Origin: Streptomyces ureilyticus
Lineage (GTDB): Bacteria; Actinomycetota; Actinomycetes; Streptomycetales; Streptomycetaceae
NCBI RefSeq assembly: GCF_011045025.1
Contig: NZ_JAAKZX010000006.1
Location: 56,682 to 120,681 of the forward strand
Direction of reading: 5' to 3'
Length of the DNA: 64,000 bases
A program made the translations under genes and the position numbers. Shown in pieces: positions 8,038 through 17,823 of this stretch. A model generated the notes under the pieces. That model saw nothing but the letters and a program-made list of their open reading frames with translations. It did no database searches and was not told the DNA's origin. Position 1 is the first letter of the stretch. Every line of letters begins with the position of its first letter.

Positions 8038-9399
8038 GTGAGCAGCAGCGGCCTCATCTACGCAGTCATTGTCGGGGCCTGGGCCGCCTACTTGGTGCCC
8101 ATGTGGCTCCGTAGGCAGGACGAGCTGAATGAGGCCCGTCCGACGGAACGCTTCAGCACCGCCATCCGGCTGCTGTCCGGACGCGGGGCGATGGAGCGCC
8201 GATACGCCAAGGACCTGCGGGCGCGCTCCACCGAAGAGGGGGAGCACGACGCCCAACCGGACGTCCACACCAACTCGGTGGACGCCCGGGCCTTCGCCAT
8301 GCCTCAGACCAGGCGTGAAGCACGGGGCAAGGTCGCAGACGTACGGGACGATGCGCGGGGCGTACGCGGTGAGGGACGGCCCGAGGCGGATGACGGGGCT
8401 TCGGCTTCGGTAGCCGCTTCCGGGAAACGGGCGGCTGACTCGGCGTCCAGGCCCGGGTCGGCGGGTGCGTCGAAGCCCGGTGCCAAGTCGGCGTCGCAGG
8501 CGGGCCGTTCGGCCGGGTCCGGGCCCGTACCTCGGCAAGGGGCGAAGCCGGGAGCGAAGCAGAGCGCCAAGCCGTCAGCGTCCCCGACACAATCCTCGTC
8601 CTCGTCCTCTTCCTCGTCCCGTTCGCGCCGGGCAGCTGCGGCGGAGGCCGCCGCGCGCGCCCGACGCTCGAAGGTGCTCGCGCGCCGACGGCGTACGACG
8701 ACGGTTCTCTTCTTCGCCTTCACGCTCGGCGCGATCGTGGCGGCTGTCGGAGGGCTCGCGTTCCTGTGGGCGCCCGGGGTGCCGGCGATACTGCTGAGCG
8801 TCTACATCGCGTATCTGCGCTCCCAGGAGCGGCGGCGATTCACATACACGATGGACCGCAGGCGCGCCGAGGCCGCGGCGCAGCGGCTGCGGGAACGGCA
8901 GCCGAGGCGGCGACCGCCCGCCGGGTCGTCCGCCGCGGACGACCCGGAGGACGGACCGGAGCCCACCAGTGACCCCGGACTGTCCGCACTGGCCGCCGAC
9001 CGCCGCGCCCTCGTCGAGCAGACCGACCACGCGGAGTGGGTCGACCAGCAGCGCGAACGCCGACGCGGTCCGGCCGGCGGCGACAGCTGGGACCCCGTCC
9101 CCGTACCGCTGCCGACGTATGTGACGGCCCCCGTCGCCCCGCGCGCCACGGCCGGCGTCGACCTGGGCGCACCCGACGCATGGAGTTCGGCACGCTCCAG
9201 CGCGGCCGAGCGCCCCGCGGCCCAGGCAGCCGGGGCGGCTCCGACGCCGGAGGACGAGCCGTCCGAGCCCGACGCGGACCCGGACGGTGCCGCGGACGCA
9301 CGCCGCGCCGCCTCGGCCCGTCGGGCCCGCGAACGGGGCCGCACTCCGCTCTTCGACCAGTACGAGGACGGCGACCGGCCACGCGCCGCCAACGAGTGA
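8038..9399 (+). CDS. sepX: Membrane protein SepX / gephyrin-like receptor GlpR
   Basis: 453 residues. The N-terminus SSSGLIYAVIVGAWAAYLVP and the following MWLRRQDELNEARPTERFS are the recognisable signature of SepX (GlpR in Corynebacterium), a conserved actinobacterial membrane protein needed for vegetative septation and sporulation in Streptomyces. The layout is one N-terminal helix (residues 5-24), a long Ala/Ser/Arg-rich cytoplasmic stretch (about 60-215), two hydrophobic helices (about 222-262) and an acidic/Arg-rich disordered tail. Corynebacterial GlpR binds the MoeA-like Glp, and a glp candidate lies three genes upstream. GTG 8038 lacks a usable ribosome site, but TACCGT at 8025-8030 ends seven bases before it, so the mRNA is likely leaderless. 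The 206-bp gap upstream holds this promoter and nothing else I can name. Confidence 0.85.
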   Translation: MSSSGLIYAVIVGAWAAYLVPMWLRRQDELNEARPTERFSTAIRLLSGRGAMERRYAKDLRARSTEEGEHDAQPDVHTNSVDARAFAMPQTRREARGKVADVRDDARGVRGEGRPEADDGASASVAASGKRAADSASRPGSAGASKPGAKSASQAGRSAGSGPVPRQGAKPGAKQSAKPSASPTQSSSSSSSSSRSRRAAAAEAAARARRSKVLARRRRTTTVLFFAFTLGAIVAAVGGLAFLWAPGVPAILLSVYIAYLRSQERRRFTYTMDRRRAEAAAQRLRERQPRRRPPAGSSAADDPEDGPEPTSDPGLSALAADRRALVEQTDHAEWVDQQRERRRGPAGGDSWDPVPVPLPTYVTAPVAPRATAGVDLGAPDAWSSARSSAAERPAAQAAGAAPTPEDEPSEPDADPDGAADARRAASARRARERGRTPLFDQYEDGDRPRAANE

Positions 9400-9507
9400 T
9401 GGGCGCGTTGCAAGTGAGTGGCAACGCCCCAGAAGCCGCACGCTTGACCAGCCAGGAACGGATTTCCAAGCACCCGGACGCGGATGCTAGAGTTTCCTTC
9501 GTTGCAA

Positions 9508-9581
9508 GGGCCTGTGGCGCAGTCTGGTAGCGCACCTCGTTCGCATCGAGGGGGCCAGGGGTTCAAATCCCCTCAGGTCCA
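9508..9581 (+). tRNA. tRNA-Ala (anticodon CGC)
   Basis: The 74-nt cloverleaf begins GGGCCTG, has a D-arm with AGTCTGGTAGC, an anticodon arm CCTCG-TTCGCAT-CGAGG giving anticodon CGC, and a T-arm with GGTTCAAATCC. The acceptor stem pairs GGGCCTG with CAGGTCC and contains the G3:U70 wobble that specifies alanine. CCA is not encoded. A TAGAGT -10-like hexamer lies at 9488-9493. A perfect hairpin follows. Confidence 0.95.
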
Positions 9582-9594
9582 CTGCACGGTTCAT

Positions 9595-9631
9595 GAGATC
9601 CCGTCCGATCGTTTCGATCGGACGGGATCTC
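9595..9631 (+). terminator. tRNA terminator hairpin
   Basis: Perfect 17-bp inverted repeat (9595-9611 with 9615-9631) and a TTT loop, 13 bases after the tRNA. It would end the tRNA transcript and separates it from the glycan locus. Confidence 0.8.
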
Positions 9632-9713
9632 TGCGTTTGTGGGCTGTGCGGGAGGTCTGAGTGCGGGGGGCGGTGCGGCGGGTGTCCTGCGTGTTCCTGA
9701 CCGCACCGTTCCG

Positions 9714-12599
9714 TCACAGGGCGTCGAGCCGCCACTGCTGGTTGGTGCCGGTACCGGCGGGCCACTGGATGACGCGGGCGTTGTCGGTCGTGGAGCCGTC
9801 TGCGACCTCCGCGCACCAGCGGTTGCGGACGTTGACGAGCCGGTAGTGGCCGCCGCCCGCGTCGACGAGCTTCCACCGCTGGTTGTCGCTGCCCGCGTCC
9901 TGCCACTGGACGAGCTGGGCGCCCTGGGTGGAACCGCCGGGGCTGTCGAGGACCTTGCCGCTGTGGCGGGCGGCGAGGCGGAAGGAGCCGTCGGCGTTGG
10001 GCAGGAACCGCCACTGCTGGTTGGTGGCACTCGACGAGGTCGACTGGACGATCTTCGCGCCGTTGGCCGTGTCGGCGCCGGAGACGTTCAGGGCCTTGTC
10101 GCTGCGCCGGTTGACCAGCCGGAACCAGCCGCTGAGCAGGGAGACGGTGATGTCCGTGCGCTGTCCGGCGGTCAGCTTGACCTTGCGCGCGTGGGTGCCC
10201 AGGGGAGAGGAGGCCACGGTCGCCGACGTGGTCACCGCTGTCATGCCGCGGCGGCTGATCAGGGTGACGTCCTGGTTGACGGCGGAGGTGACGGACAGGG
10301 TGGCGGTGCGGGCGGACAAGTCCCAGCGGAAGGTGTGGACACGGATGCGGCCGCGCGCCCGTACGCCGGTGATGGAGCCCTTGGCCAGTTGGTCGGGCAG
10401 GGCCGGCAGGATCTCCAGGACGCCGGGGCGGGAGTAGATCAGGGCCTCGGCGAGTACACCGGGGAAGGCGTTGGCGGCGTCGGCGTTGTAGATGTCGAGG
10501 TTCGGGTTGTGGGAGGTCATCAGCGACTTGAAGACCATGTTGTTTCCGATGATCTTCTTCAGGTTGTCGTAGACCTTGCCGCCGTCCTTCAGCCGGGCGC
10601 CGGCCAGGGCGCGGTGGAGGCTGCCGTGGGCGGAGATGTTCTGGTCGCCGCGCTTGTCGAGGGCCTTGAGCGCCGGGCGGACGAGGGAGGGCTCCTCCTC
10701 GGGGTTGATCTCGTGCAGCGGCCAGGCGCCGTACAGGTGCTGGATGTGGCGGTGGTTGTAGCGGTCCGTCAGGCTCGGCCAGGACCACTCGGCGAGCGCG
10801 CCGTCACCGTTGACGCGGTAGTCGGGGATCTTCTTCAGCAGTGCGGTCCAGCGGGCGACTCCCTGGCCGCTGCCCTGTTCGACGCCGAGGGTGTTGGCCG
10901 CGTCGATGGCGGCCTGCAGGGCGTGCTTGCCCGCCATGATGTCGCCGGTGGCGTTGATCGACAGACACACGCCGGTGTTGCCGGGGGAGTTCTCCATGGA
11001 GAAGGACGGCACGAAGACCGCCTTGCCGCCCGAGTCGGTGCGGGTGAGGAAGTCCTCGTAGAACAGGGCCAGTTCCATCAACGCGGGGCCGAGCTTGTCG
11101 CGCAGGAAGGCCTGGTCGCCGGTGACCTCGTAGTACTCGAGGAGCGGGTAGAGCAGCCAGTCGGCGCCGCCGGTCCAGGTGTGGCCCGGGAAGGAGCCGT
11201 TGTTGAAGTGGAGCATGTGGCCGTGCTCGCCGTCGGTGCGGGACGGGGCGAGGAGGCCTCGGGCGCCGTACAGGTTCTTGGCGTTGGTGCGCCAGTCGTC
11301 GAGCTGGCCCAGGATCAGGTCGAAGTAGCCCTCCATGGCCTCGGTCGTGTCGAGGATGTTGCCGCCCGCCACCTGGAGGTTCACATTGGCGTCGGTGGTG
11401 AAGTCGTCGGCCCAGGCGCCGCTCCAGGAGCCTGTCCAGATGCCCGTGAGCCGGGGCGGCAGGACGCCGCTGGAGCTGATGAAGAAGTAGCGACCCGAGT
11501 CGTAGAGGCGCTCCAGCAGGGCGAGGTCGATGACGCTCCGGTTCGCGTTCTGGCGGGTTATCAGCTCGCTGACCGAGAGCTTGCGGTCGGCGGCGGAGAC
11601 GTTCAGGTCGAGGCGGGAGCGGTCGTAGAGCTCGGTGTGGAGGGCGGTGTGCGCGGAGCGCAGCCTCGTGTAGTCGGTGCCGAGCGTGGCCAACCGGGCG
11701 TGCAGCGGCTCCGAGTTCCAGGCCGTGGAGGAGTCGTAGCGGTCCAGCTTGGTCAGCAGGATCACCCTGGTCGCTTTCGCTACCACGATGGTGGAGCCGC
11801 TGACTCTGACGGAGGCACCCGATCCCGTGGCGACGACCCGGGTGACTCCCTCGTAGCCGAAGGCGCCCTGCCCGGACGGGTAGGTGCCGCGCAGGTTCAG
11901 GTAGCCGGATCCGCTTTTCGTGGTGGCGCGCGTGGTGAAACCGACGCTGCTCGGCACCCCGTCGAGCGCGGTGTTGACGCTCAGGGTGGTGTCGACCGTG
12001 CGGCCGGGCGCGGCGATCAGCTCCTGGACGATCACGTTGTCGGCGCGGGAGACGAAGGTCCTGCGGGTCCAGGTGCCGTACTGGTCGGTCCAGCTGGAGC
12101 TGACCTCGCCGGTGCGGAAGTCGTTGACCCGGCCGTAGTCGTTGACCGTGGTCATGCCCGGGGTGTCGATGCGCAGTTCGTACGCGGGGTGGTAGGTCTG
12201 CGTCCAGCGCAGCGAAAACCCGGACGCGAAGTCCCTGTTGGCGCTCGAGTAGTCCCCGGCAAGGGCCTTGTCGCGTACGCCCTCCAAGCGGCCGGAGATC
12301 ACGGGTGGCTTCACGGTGCTGGTGCCGTTCGGCAGCACCAGTCGGTGGTAGTTGAAGACCACCTTCTCCAGAGTCGCCGCCCCGTGGAGGATGGCTCCGT
12401 ACTCGCCGTTGCCGGTGAGGAAGCCGTCGGTCCAGGAGGAGGCGGGGGAGGTGTCGTAGATGCCGCGGTCGGGGACGGTGATCTGCGGAGGGACGGCGGC
12501 CGCGGCCTTCCCCGAGAGGAAACCGCCGGGGAGGGCGGCCGCTCCGGCGGTCAGTGCGGCAGCGGTCAGGAAGTGTCTGCGGTCGATGGAGCGGTCCAT
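9714..12599 (-). CDS. GH95 family alpha-L-fucosidase/galactosidase with CBM13
   Basis: 961 residues from the ATG at 12599, which has GGAG upstream. A Tat-type signal (RRHFLTAA at residues 7-14, then a hydrophobic stretch to about A35) predicts export. The body resembles glycoside hydrolase family 95, which removes alpha-1,2-L-fucose or alpha-L-galactose: TDGFLTGNGEYGAILHG, NVNLQVAGGN and TGGADWLLYPLLEYYEVTGD correspond to family blocks, the last containing the likely acid (Glu of LLEYY). The block that normally reads like DGNFG is replaced by IYNADAANAFPG, so this is a divergent member. The last ~140 residues are a CBM13 ricin-type module with three QW repeats (NQQW, NQRW, NQQW), like that of the GH29 gene. 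It follows two hairpins and is probably transcribed apart from the operon upstream. Confidence 0.82.
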   Translation of the reverse strand: MDRSIDRRHFLTAAALTAGAAALPGGFLSGKAAAAVPPQITVPDRGIYDTSPASSWTDGFLTGNGEYGAILHGAATLEKVVFNYHRLVLPNGTSTVKPPVISGRLEGVRDKALAGDYSSANRDFASGFSLRWTQTYHPAYELRIDTPGMTTVNDYGRVNDFRTGEVSSSWTDQYGTWTRRTFVSRADNVIVQELIAAPGRTVDTTLSVNTALDGVPSSVGFTTRATTKSGSGYLNLRGTYPSGQGAFGYEGVTRVVATGSGASVRVSGSTIVVAKATRVILLTKLDRYDSSTAWNSEPLHARLATLGTDYTRLRSAHTALHTELYDRSRLDLNVSAADRKLSVSELITRQNANRSVIDLALLERLYDSGRYFFISSSGVLPPRLTGIWTGSWSGAWADDFTTDANVNLQVAGGNILDTTEAMEGYFDLILGQLDDWRTNAKNLYGARGLLAPSRTDGEHGHMLHFNNGSFPGHTWTGGADWLLYPLLEYYEVTGDQAFLRDKLGPALMELALFYEDFLTRTDSGGKAVFVPSFSMENSPGNTGVCLSINATGDIMAGKHALQAAIDAANTLGVEQGSGQGVARWTALLKKIPDYRVNGDGALAEWSWPSLTDRYNHRHIQHLYGAWPLHEINPEEEPSLVRPALKALDKRGDQNISAHGSLHRALAGARLKDGGKVYDNLKKIIGNNMVFKSLMTSHNPNLDIYNADAANAFPGVLAEALIYSRPGVLEILPALPDQLAKGSITGVRARGRIRVHTFRWDLSARTATLSVTSAVNQDVTLISRRGMTAVTTSATVASSPLGTHARKVKLTAGQRTDITVSLLSGWFRLVNRRSDKALNVSGADTANGAKIVQSTSSSATNQQWRFLPNADGSFRLAARHSGKVLDSPGGSTQGAQLVQWQDAGSDNQRWKLVDAGGGHYRLVNVRNRWCAEVADGSTTDNARVIQWPAGTGTNQQWRLDAL

Positions 12600-12664
12600 T
12601 GCGCAAACTCCTTTGTCTGCTGAGGGCTGTGCGGGGTGCGGGAGTTGGGATGGTGTGGGGAGCC

Positions 12665-12709
12665 ACGGGCAGGCGGGCGGACGATGTCCTGGTCCGCCCG
12701 CCTGCCCGT
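12665..12709. terminator. Perfect 18-bp hairpin
   Basis: Arms 12665-12682 and 12692-12709 pair perfectly around a 9-nt loop. It lies 65 bp before the GH95 start in the gap after the GH43 gene, so it acts either as a second terminator or as a leader structure of GH95. Confidence 0.65.
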
Positions 12710-12730
12710 GAGGTGATCCCCGCATGGGGC

Positions 12731-12771
12731 GTGCCCCGGCGGCCCGCTCGATGGCAGGGCGGCCGGGGCAC
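12731..12771 (-). terminator. Terminator hairpin after the GH43 gene
   Basis: GTGCCCCGGC (12731-12740) pairs with GCCGGGGCAC (12762-12771), and GCCC/GGGC inside extend the stem. It starts a few bases after the stop codon of the exo-galactanase gene. Confidence 0.7.
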
Positions 12772-12775
12772 GCGG

Positions 12776-14356
<1,581 letters not shown>

Positions 14357-15892
14357 TCAGGGGGCGAGCGGGATGGTGATGGTGTTCCAGGACATCGGCG
14401 GCAGGAGGGCGCTCAGCCGTCCGCCGTCCGTGACCGTGCCGGTCACCGGCCTCGGCGTCACACGGTCCTGGTGCTGGAGCGTGTTGGCCGCGTGGCGGTC
14501 GGGGTCGGCCAGGGCGGTGTGCGTCACCTGCCCGGCCACCGGGCTGAACGCCCGCAGGTCGACGGTGAGTTCGAGTGGCCTCGTGGTGTCCCGGTTGACG
14601 GCGAAGACGGTGAGCGTCCCGTCCTCCTGCCGGACGGCGGTCGCGTGCAGCAGGGGCACCTCGCCGTGGCGGGCGGTGTCGTGGACGGGGCTGTCCAGGG
14701 CGAGCCGCAGCACCTGGCCGCGGCCGTGGCGGGCCGCGTCGGCGAAGGGGTAGAAGATGGTCTGCCGCCAGGCCGGGCCGCCGGGCTCGGTCATGATGGG
14801 GGCGATGACGTTCACCAGCTGGGCGAGGCAGGCCGCGGTGACGCGGTCGCAGTGGCGCAGCAGGGTGATCAGCAGGCTGCCGACCACGACGGCGTCGGTG
14901 ACGGTGTAGACGTCCTCCAGCTGGCGCGGGGCCACGCTCCAGTCCGGGGTGTCGGTGTTGTTGACCGGCCGGCTCTGGTACCAGACGTTCCACTCGTCGA
15001 AGGACAGGTTGATCCGCTTGCCGGAGCGGCGCTTGGCCCCGATGTGGTCGGCGGTGGCGACCACCCCGTCGATGAAGGCCTCCATGTCGGCGGCCGAGGC
15101 GAGGAAGCTGTCGACGTCGCCTTCGCTCTCCTCGTAGTAGGCGTGGCAGGAGATGAAGTCGACGAGGTCGTACGTGTGCTCCAGGACCGTCGCCTCCCAG
15201 GCGCCGAAGGTCGGCATGGAGCGGTTGGAGCTTCCGCAGGCGACCAGTTCCAGACCGGGGTCGACATCGCGCATGGCCTTGGCGGTGACGGCGGCGAGGC
15301 GGCCGTATTCGTCGGCGCTCTTGTGGCCGAGCTGCCAGGGGCCGTCCATCTCGTTGCCCAGGCACCACAGCCGGATGCCGTGCGGCTTGTCCACGCCGTG
15401 CGAGCGGCGCAGCTCGGAGAGGGCCGTGCCGCCGGGGTGGTTGGTGTACTCCAGGAGGTCGAGTGCTTCCTGGAGGCCGCGGGTGCCGAGGTTGACGGCC
15501 TGCATGGGCTCGACGTCGGCCTTGGCCGCGAAGCGCATGAACTCGTTCAGCCCGAACTGGTTCGTTTCCACGGTCCGCCAGGCGCCGTCGAGCCGGCGGG
15601 GCCGCTGCTCCACCGGGCCGACTCCGTCTTCCCAGCGGTAGCCGGAGACGAAGTTGCCGCCGGGGTAGCGGACCATGGTGACGCCCAGTTCGCGGATCAG
15701 GGCCAGGACGTCGGTGCGCAGTCCGTCCTCGTCGGCGCTCGGGTGGTCCGGTTCGTGAACGCCGGTGTAGACGCAGCGGCCGAGGTGCTCGACGAAGGAT
15801 CCGAACAGCCGCGGATTCACCTCGCCGACGGTGAAGTTGGGGTCCAGATGTATGGCCCCTGCGAGCGGCGGGTGGCTGGCGGCGTTGGGCAT
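14357..15892 (-). CDS. GH51 alpha-L-arabinofuranosidase
   Basis: 511 residues with no signal peptide, so an intracellular enzyme that removes terminal alpha-L-arabinofuranose from imported oligosaccharides. GH51 motifs are complete: PRLFGSFVEHLGRCVYTGV near the N-terminus, GVTMVRYPGGNFVSGYRWED, acid/base Glu181 in LGNEMDGPW and nucleophile Glu300 in SFDEWNVWYQ, followed by a C-terminal beta-sandwich. ATG 15892 has a GGAG ribosome site. It lies 75 bp after the inner permease gene, and the ABC transporter upstream supplies its substrate. Confidence 0.93.
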   Translation of the reverse strand: MPNAASHPPLAGAIHLDPNFTVGEVNPRLFGSFVEHLGRCVYTGVHEPDHPSADEDGLRTDVLALIRELGVTMVRYPGGNFVSGYRWEDGVGPVEQRPRRLDGAWRTVETNQFGLNEFMRFAAKADVEPMQAVNLGTRGLQEALDLLEYTNHPGGTALSELRRSHGVDKPHGIRLWCLGNEMDGPWQLGHKSADEYGRLAAVTAKAMRDVDPGLELVACGSSNRSMPTFGAWEATVLEHTYDLVDFISCHAYYEESEGDVDSFLASAADMEAFIDGVVATADHIGAKRRSGKRINLSFDEWNVWYQSRPVNNTDTPDWSVAPRQLEDVYTVTDAVVVGSLLITLLRHCDRVTAACLAQLVNVIAPIMTEPGGPAWRQTIFYPFADAARHGRGQVLRLALDSPVHDTARHGEVPLLHATAVRQEDGTLTVFAVNRDTTRPLELTVDLRAFSPVAGQVTHTALADPDRHAANTLQHQDRVTPRPVTGTVTDGGRLSALLPPMSWNTITIPLAP

Positions 15893-15967
15893 GGGTCACT
15901 CCGGGATGGATCGTGATGGATCGGTGCGAAGAGTGGCGTTCTGTACGGTTGCCGGGGTGCTCTGCGG

Positions 15968-16840
15968 TCAGCCCTTGATGCCGGTGTGAGCGACGCCTTC
16001 GACCAGGTATCGCTGCAGGAAGAGGAAGACGAGCATCAGCGGCAGGATGGACACGGTGGCGGCGAGGAACAGCTCGTGGATGTTGATGGTCTGCGCGGTG
16101 GTGAAGGTCGACAGGGCCACCTGCACCGTCCAGCTGGACTGGTCCTGGCCGATGACCAGCGGCCACAGGAAGGCGTTCCAGTTGGTGATGAAGGTGATCA
16201 CCGCGATCGCCGAGAAGAAGCCACGGGAGTTGGGGACGACGATCCGCCAATACGTGCCCCAGCTGCCGAGACCGTCGATCCGGGCGGCCTCCTCCAGTTC
16301 CTTGGGGAAGCCGAGGAAGTACTGCCGGAAGAGGAAGGCGGTGAAGCCGCTGAACAGGCCGGGCACGATCAGACCTTGCAGGCTGGAGACCCAGCCCAGT
16401 GACGACACCAGGACGAAGCTGGGCACGAAGGTGACCGCGCTGGGGATCATCAGGGTGGCCAGCACCGCGTAGAAGATCTTGTTGGCGTGCCGGTACGGGA
16501 CGCGGGCGAGCGCGTAGCCGGCCAGGGAGCAGAGCAGCAGCTGCCCGGTGGTGCCGAGCACGCCGACGACGAGCGAGTTCCACATGCTGCGCGCCATGGG
16601 AACCGCGGGGTCGTTGAACAGCTCGGGGATGTTCTCCCAGTGCAGCGTGGTCGGGAAGAACTTCCAGTTCGCCCCGGTGATGTCGGCATCGGTGGCCAGG
16701 CTGTTGCGGATCAGCAGGTAGAAGGGGACCAGGAACAGCAGCGCCGCGGCGACGGCGACGGTGTAGACGGCGACGCTGCCGGCCCGTTCGCGCACTGTAC
16801 GTGGACGGCCGCGGACAAGGGTGGTGGAGGAGGTGGCCAT
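15968..16840 (-). CDS. Carbohydrate ABC transporter permease (MalG/CUT1 type)
   Basis: 290 residues with six predicted membrane helices. The cytoplasmic coupling loop EEAARIDGLGSWGTYWRIVVP is the EAA motif that contacts the ATPase, and WNAFLWPLVI plus a C-terminal GVAHTGIKG are typical of MalG-like permeases. The ATG overlaps the preceding permease stop by one base (TGATG). No ATPase gene is present in the locus; Streptomyces CUT1 importers commonly share the ATPase MsiK encoded elsewhere. Confidence 0.92.
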   Translation of the reverse strand: MATSSTTLVRGRPRTVRERAGSVAVYTVAVAAALLFLVPFYLLIRNSLATDADITGANWKFFPTTLHWENIPELFNDPAVPMARSMWNSLVVGVLGTTGQLLLCSLAGYALARVPYRHANKIFYAVLATLMIPSAVTFVPSFVLVSSLGWVSSLQGLIVPGLFSGFTAFLFRQYFLGFPKELEEAARIDGLGSWGTYWRIVVPNSRGFFSAIAVITFITNWNAFLWPLVIGQDQSSWTVQVALSTFTTAQTINIHELFLAATVSILPLMLVFLFLQRYLVEGVAHTGIKG

Positions 16841-17808
16841 CAACGGTCCGCCTTTCCGAAGCCGAAGATCCTGCCCTGCAGCAGCGTCACCATCGTGATG
16901 AGTGCCGACAGCACCAGCGCCCCGGCGCTGCCGTGGCCGAAGTCCTGCCCCTGCCCGAGGGCCGTGTAGTAGAGGTAGACCAACGGCGGCCGTGCGTAAG
17001 GGGTGTTGGGCAGCAGGTTGTAGAACTCGTCGAACGCCTGGTACGCCGCGATCAGCATGAGGAGCACCACGGCGACCGAGGTCGTGCGCAGTTGCGGCAG
17101 GGTGATGTGCCGGAAGGTCTGCCAGCCGGGCCGGGCGCCGTCCGTCCAGGCCGCTTCGTACAGCTCCTTGGGGATCTGCTGGAGGGCGGCCAGGAAGAGG
17201 ATCATGTAGAAGCCCAGCTGGAGCCAGAGCCGCAGGGTGACCAGCACCAGCCAGTACCAGGGCGGGGAGACGGTGCCGATCCAGGCGACGGGTTCGATCC
17301 CGAACCAGCCCAGGACGGTGTTGGCGAGACCGAAGCGCACCCCGTTGAAGATCGACAGCTTCCACACCATCGAGGCCACGACGTAGGAGCACGCGGTGGG
17401 TATGAAGAACACCGAGCGGAAGAAGGCACGGGCGACGCGGATGCGGTGGACGAGCAGCGCGAGCGCCAGAGCCAGGACATAGGTGAGAGGGACGACGATC
17501 AGCGCGAAGAGCGTGAAGGTCCACAGGCTGTCGGTGAACGGCCCTTCGGTGAGGATGTCCTTGTAGTTGTCCAGGCCGACGAACTTCGTCGGGGTGACCG
17601 TGTTCTGGGCCTGGAAGAAGCTCAGGTAGAAGCTCCAGCCGACCGGCACGTAGACGAACAGCAGGAGACCGGCCAGGAAGGGACCCGCGAAGAGCCAGAA
17701 GGTGCGGGTACTGCCTCGCACCCCGTGCCTGTCACGTCTCGCCTTCGCCGTGGGGCCGGGTGGCGCGGTGGCGCCCGGAGGGGCGCCACCGGTGGTGGTG
17801 GTCGTCAT
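16840..17808 (-). CDS. Carbohydrate ABC transporter permease (MalF/CUT1 type)
   Basis: 322 residues. A Gly/Pro/Thr-rich cytoplasmic N-terminus (about 30 residues) is followed by six helices; FWLFAGPFLAGLLLFVYVPV is the first. The EAA loop reads YEAAWTDGARPGWQTFRHITLP in two parts and is followed by the TLPQL sequence common to the family. It starts 15 bp after the solute-binding-protein gene and overlaps the second permease, so the three are one operon. Confidence 0.92.
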   Translation of the reverse strand: MTTTTTGGAPPGATAPPGPTAKARRDRHGVRGSTRTFWLFAGPFLAGLLLFVYVPVGWSFYLSFFQAQNTVTPTKFVGLDNYKDILTEGPFTDSLWTFTLFALIVVPLTYVLALALALLVHRIRVARAFFRSVFFIPTACSYVVASMVWKLSIFNGVRFGLANTVLGWFGIEPVAWIGTVSPPWYWLVLVTLRLWLQLGFYMILFLAALQQIPKELYEAAWTDGARPGWQTFRHITLPQLRTTSVAVVLLMLIAAYQAFDEFYNLLPNTPYARPPLVYLYYTALGQGQDFGHGSAGALVLSALITMVTLLQGRIFGFGKADR

Positions 17809-17823
17809 GCTTGTCAGGGCCCC

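Noticed and set aside
9639..12623. 994-codon open frame opposite the GH95 gene
   Set aside because: Low-complexity Gly/Ala/Val protein with no domain; the opposite strand carries signal, enzyme and CBM13.
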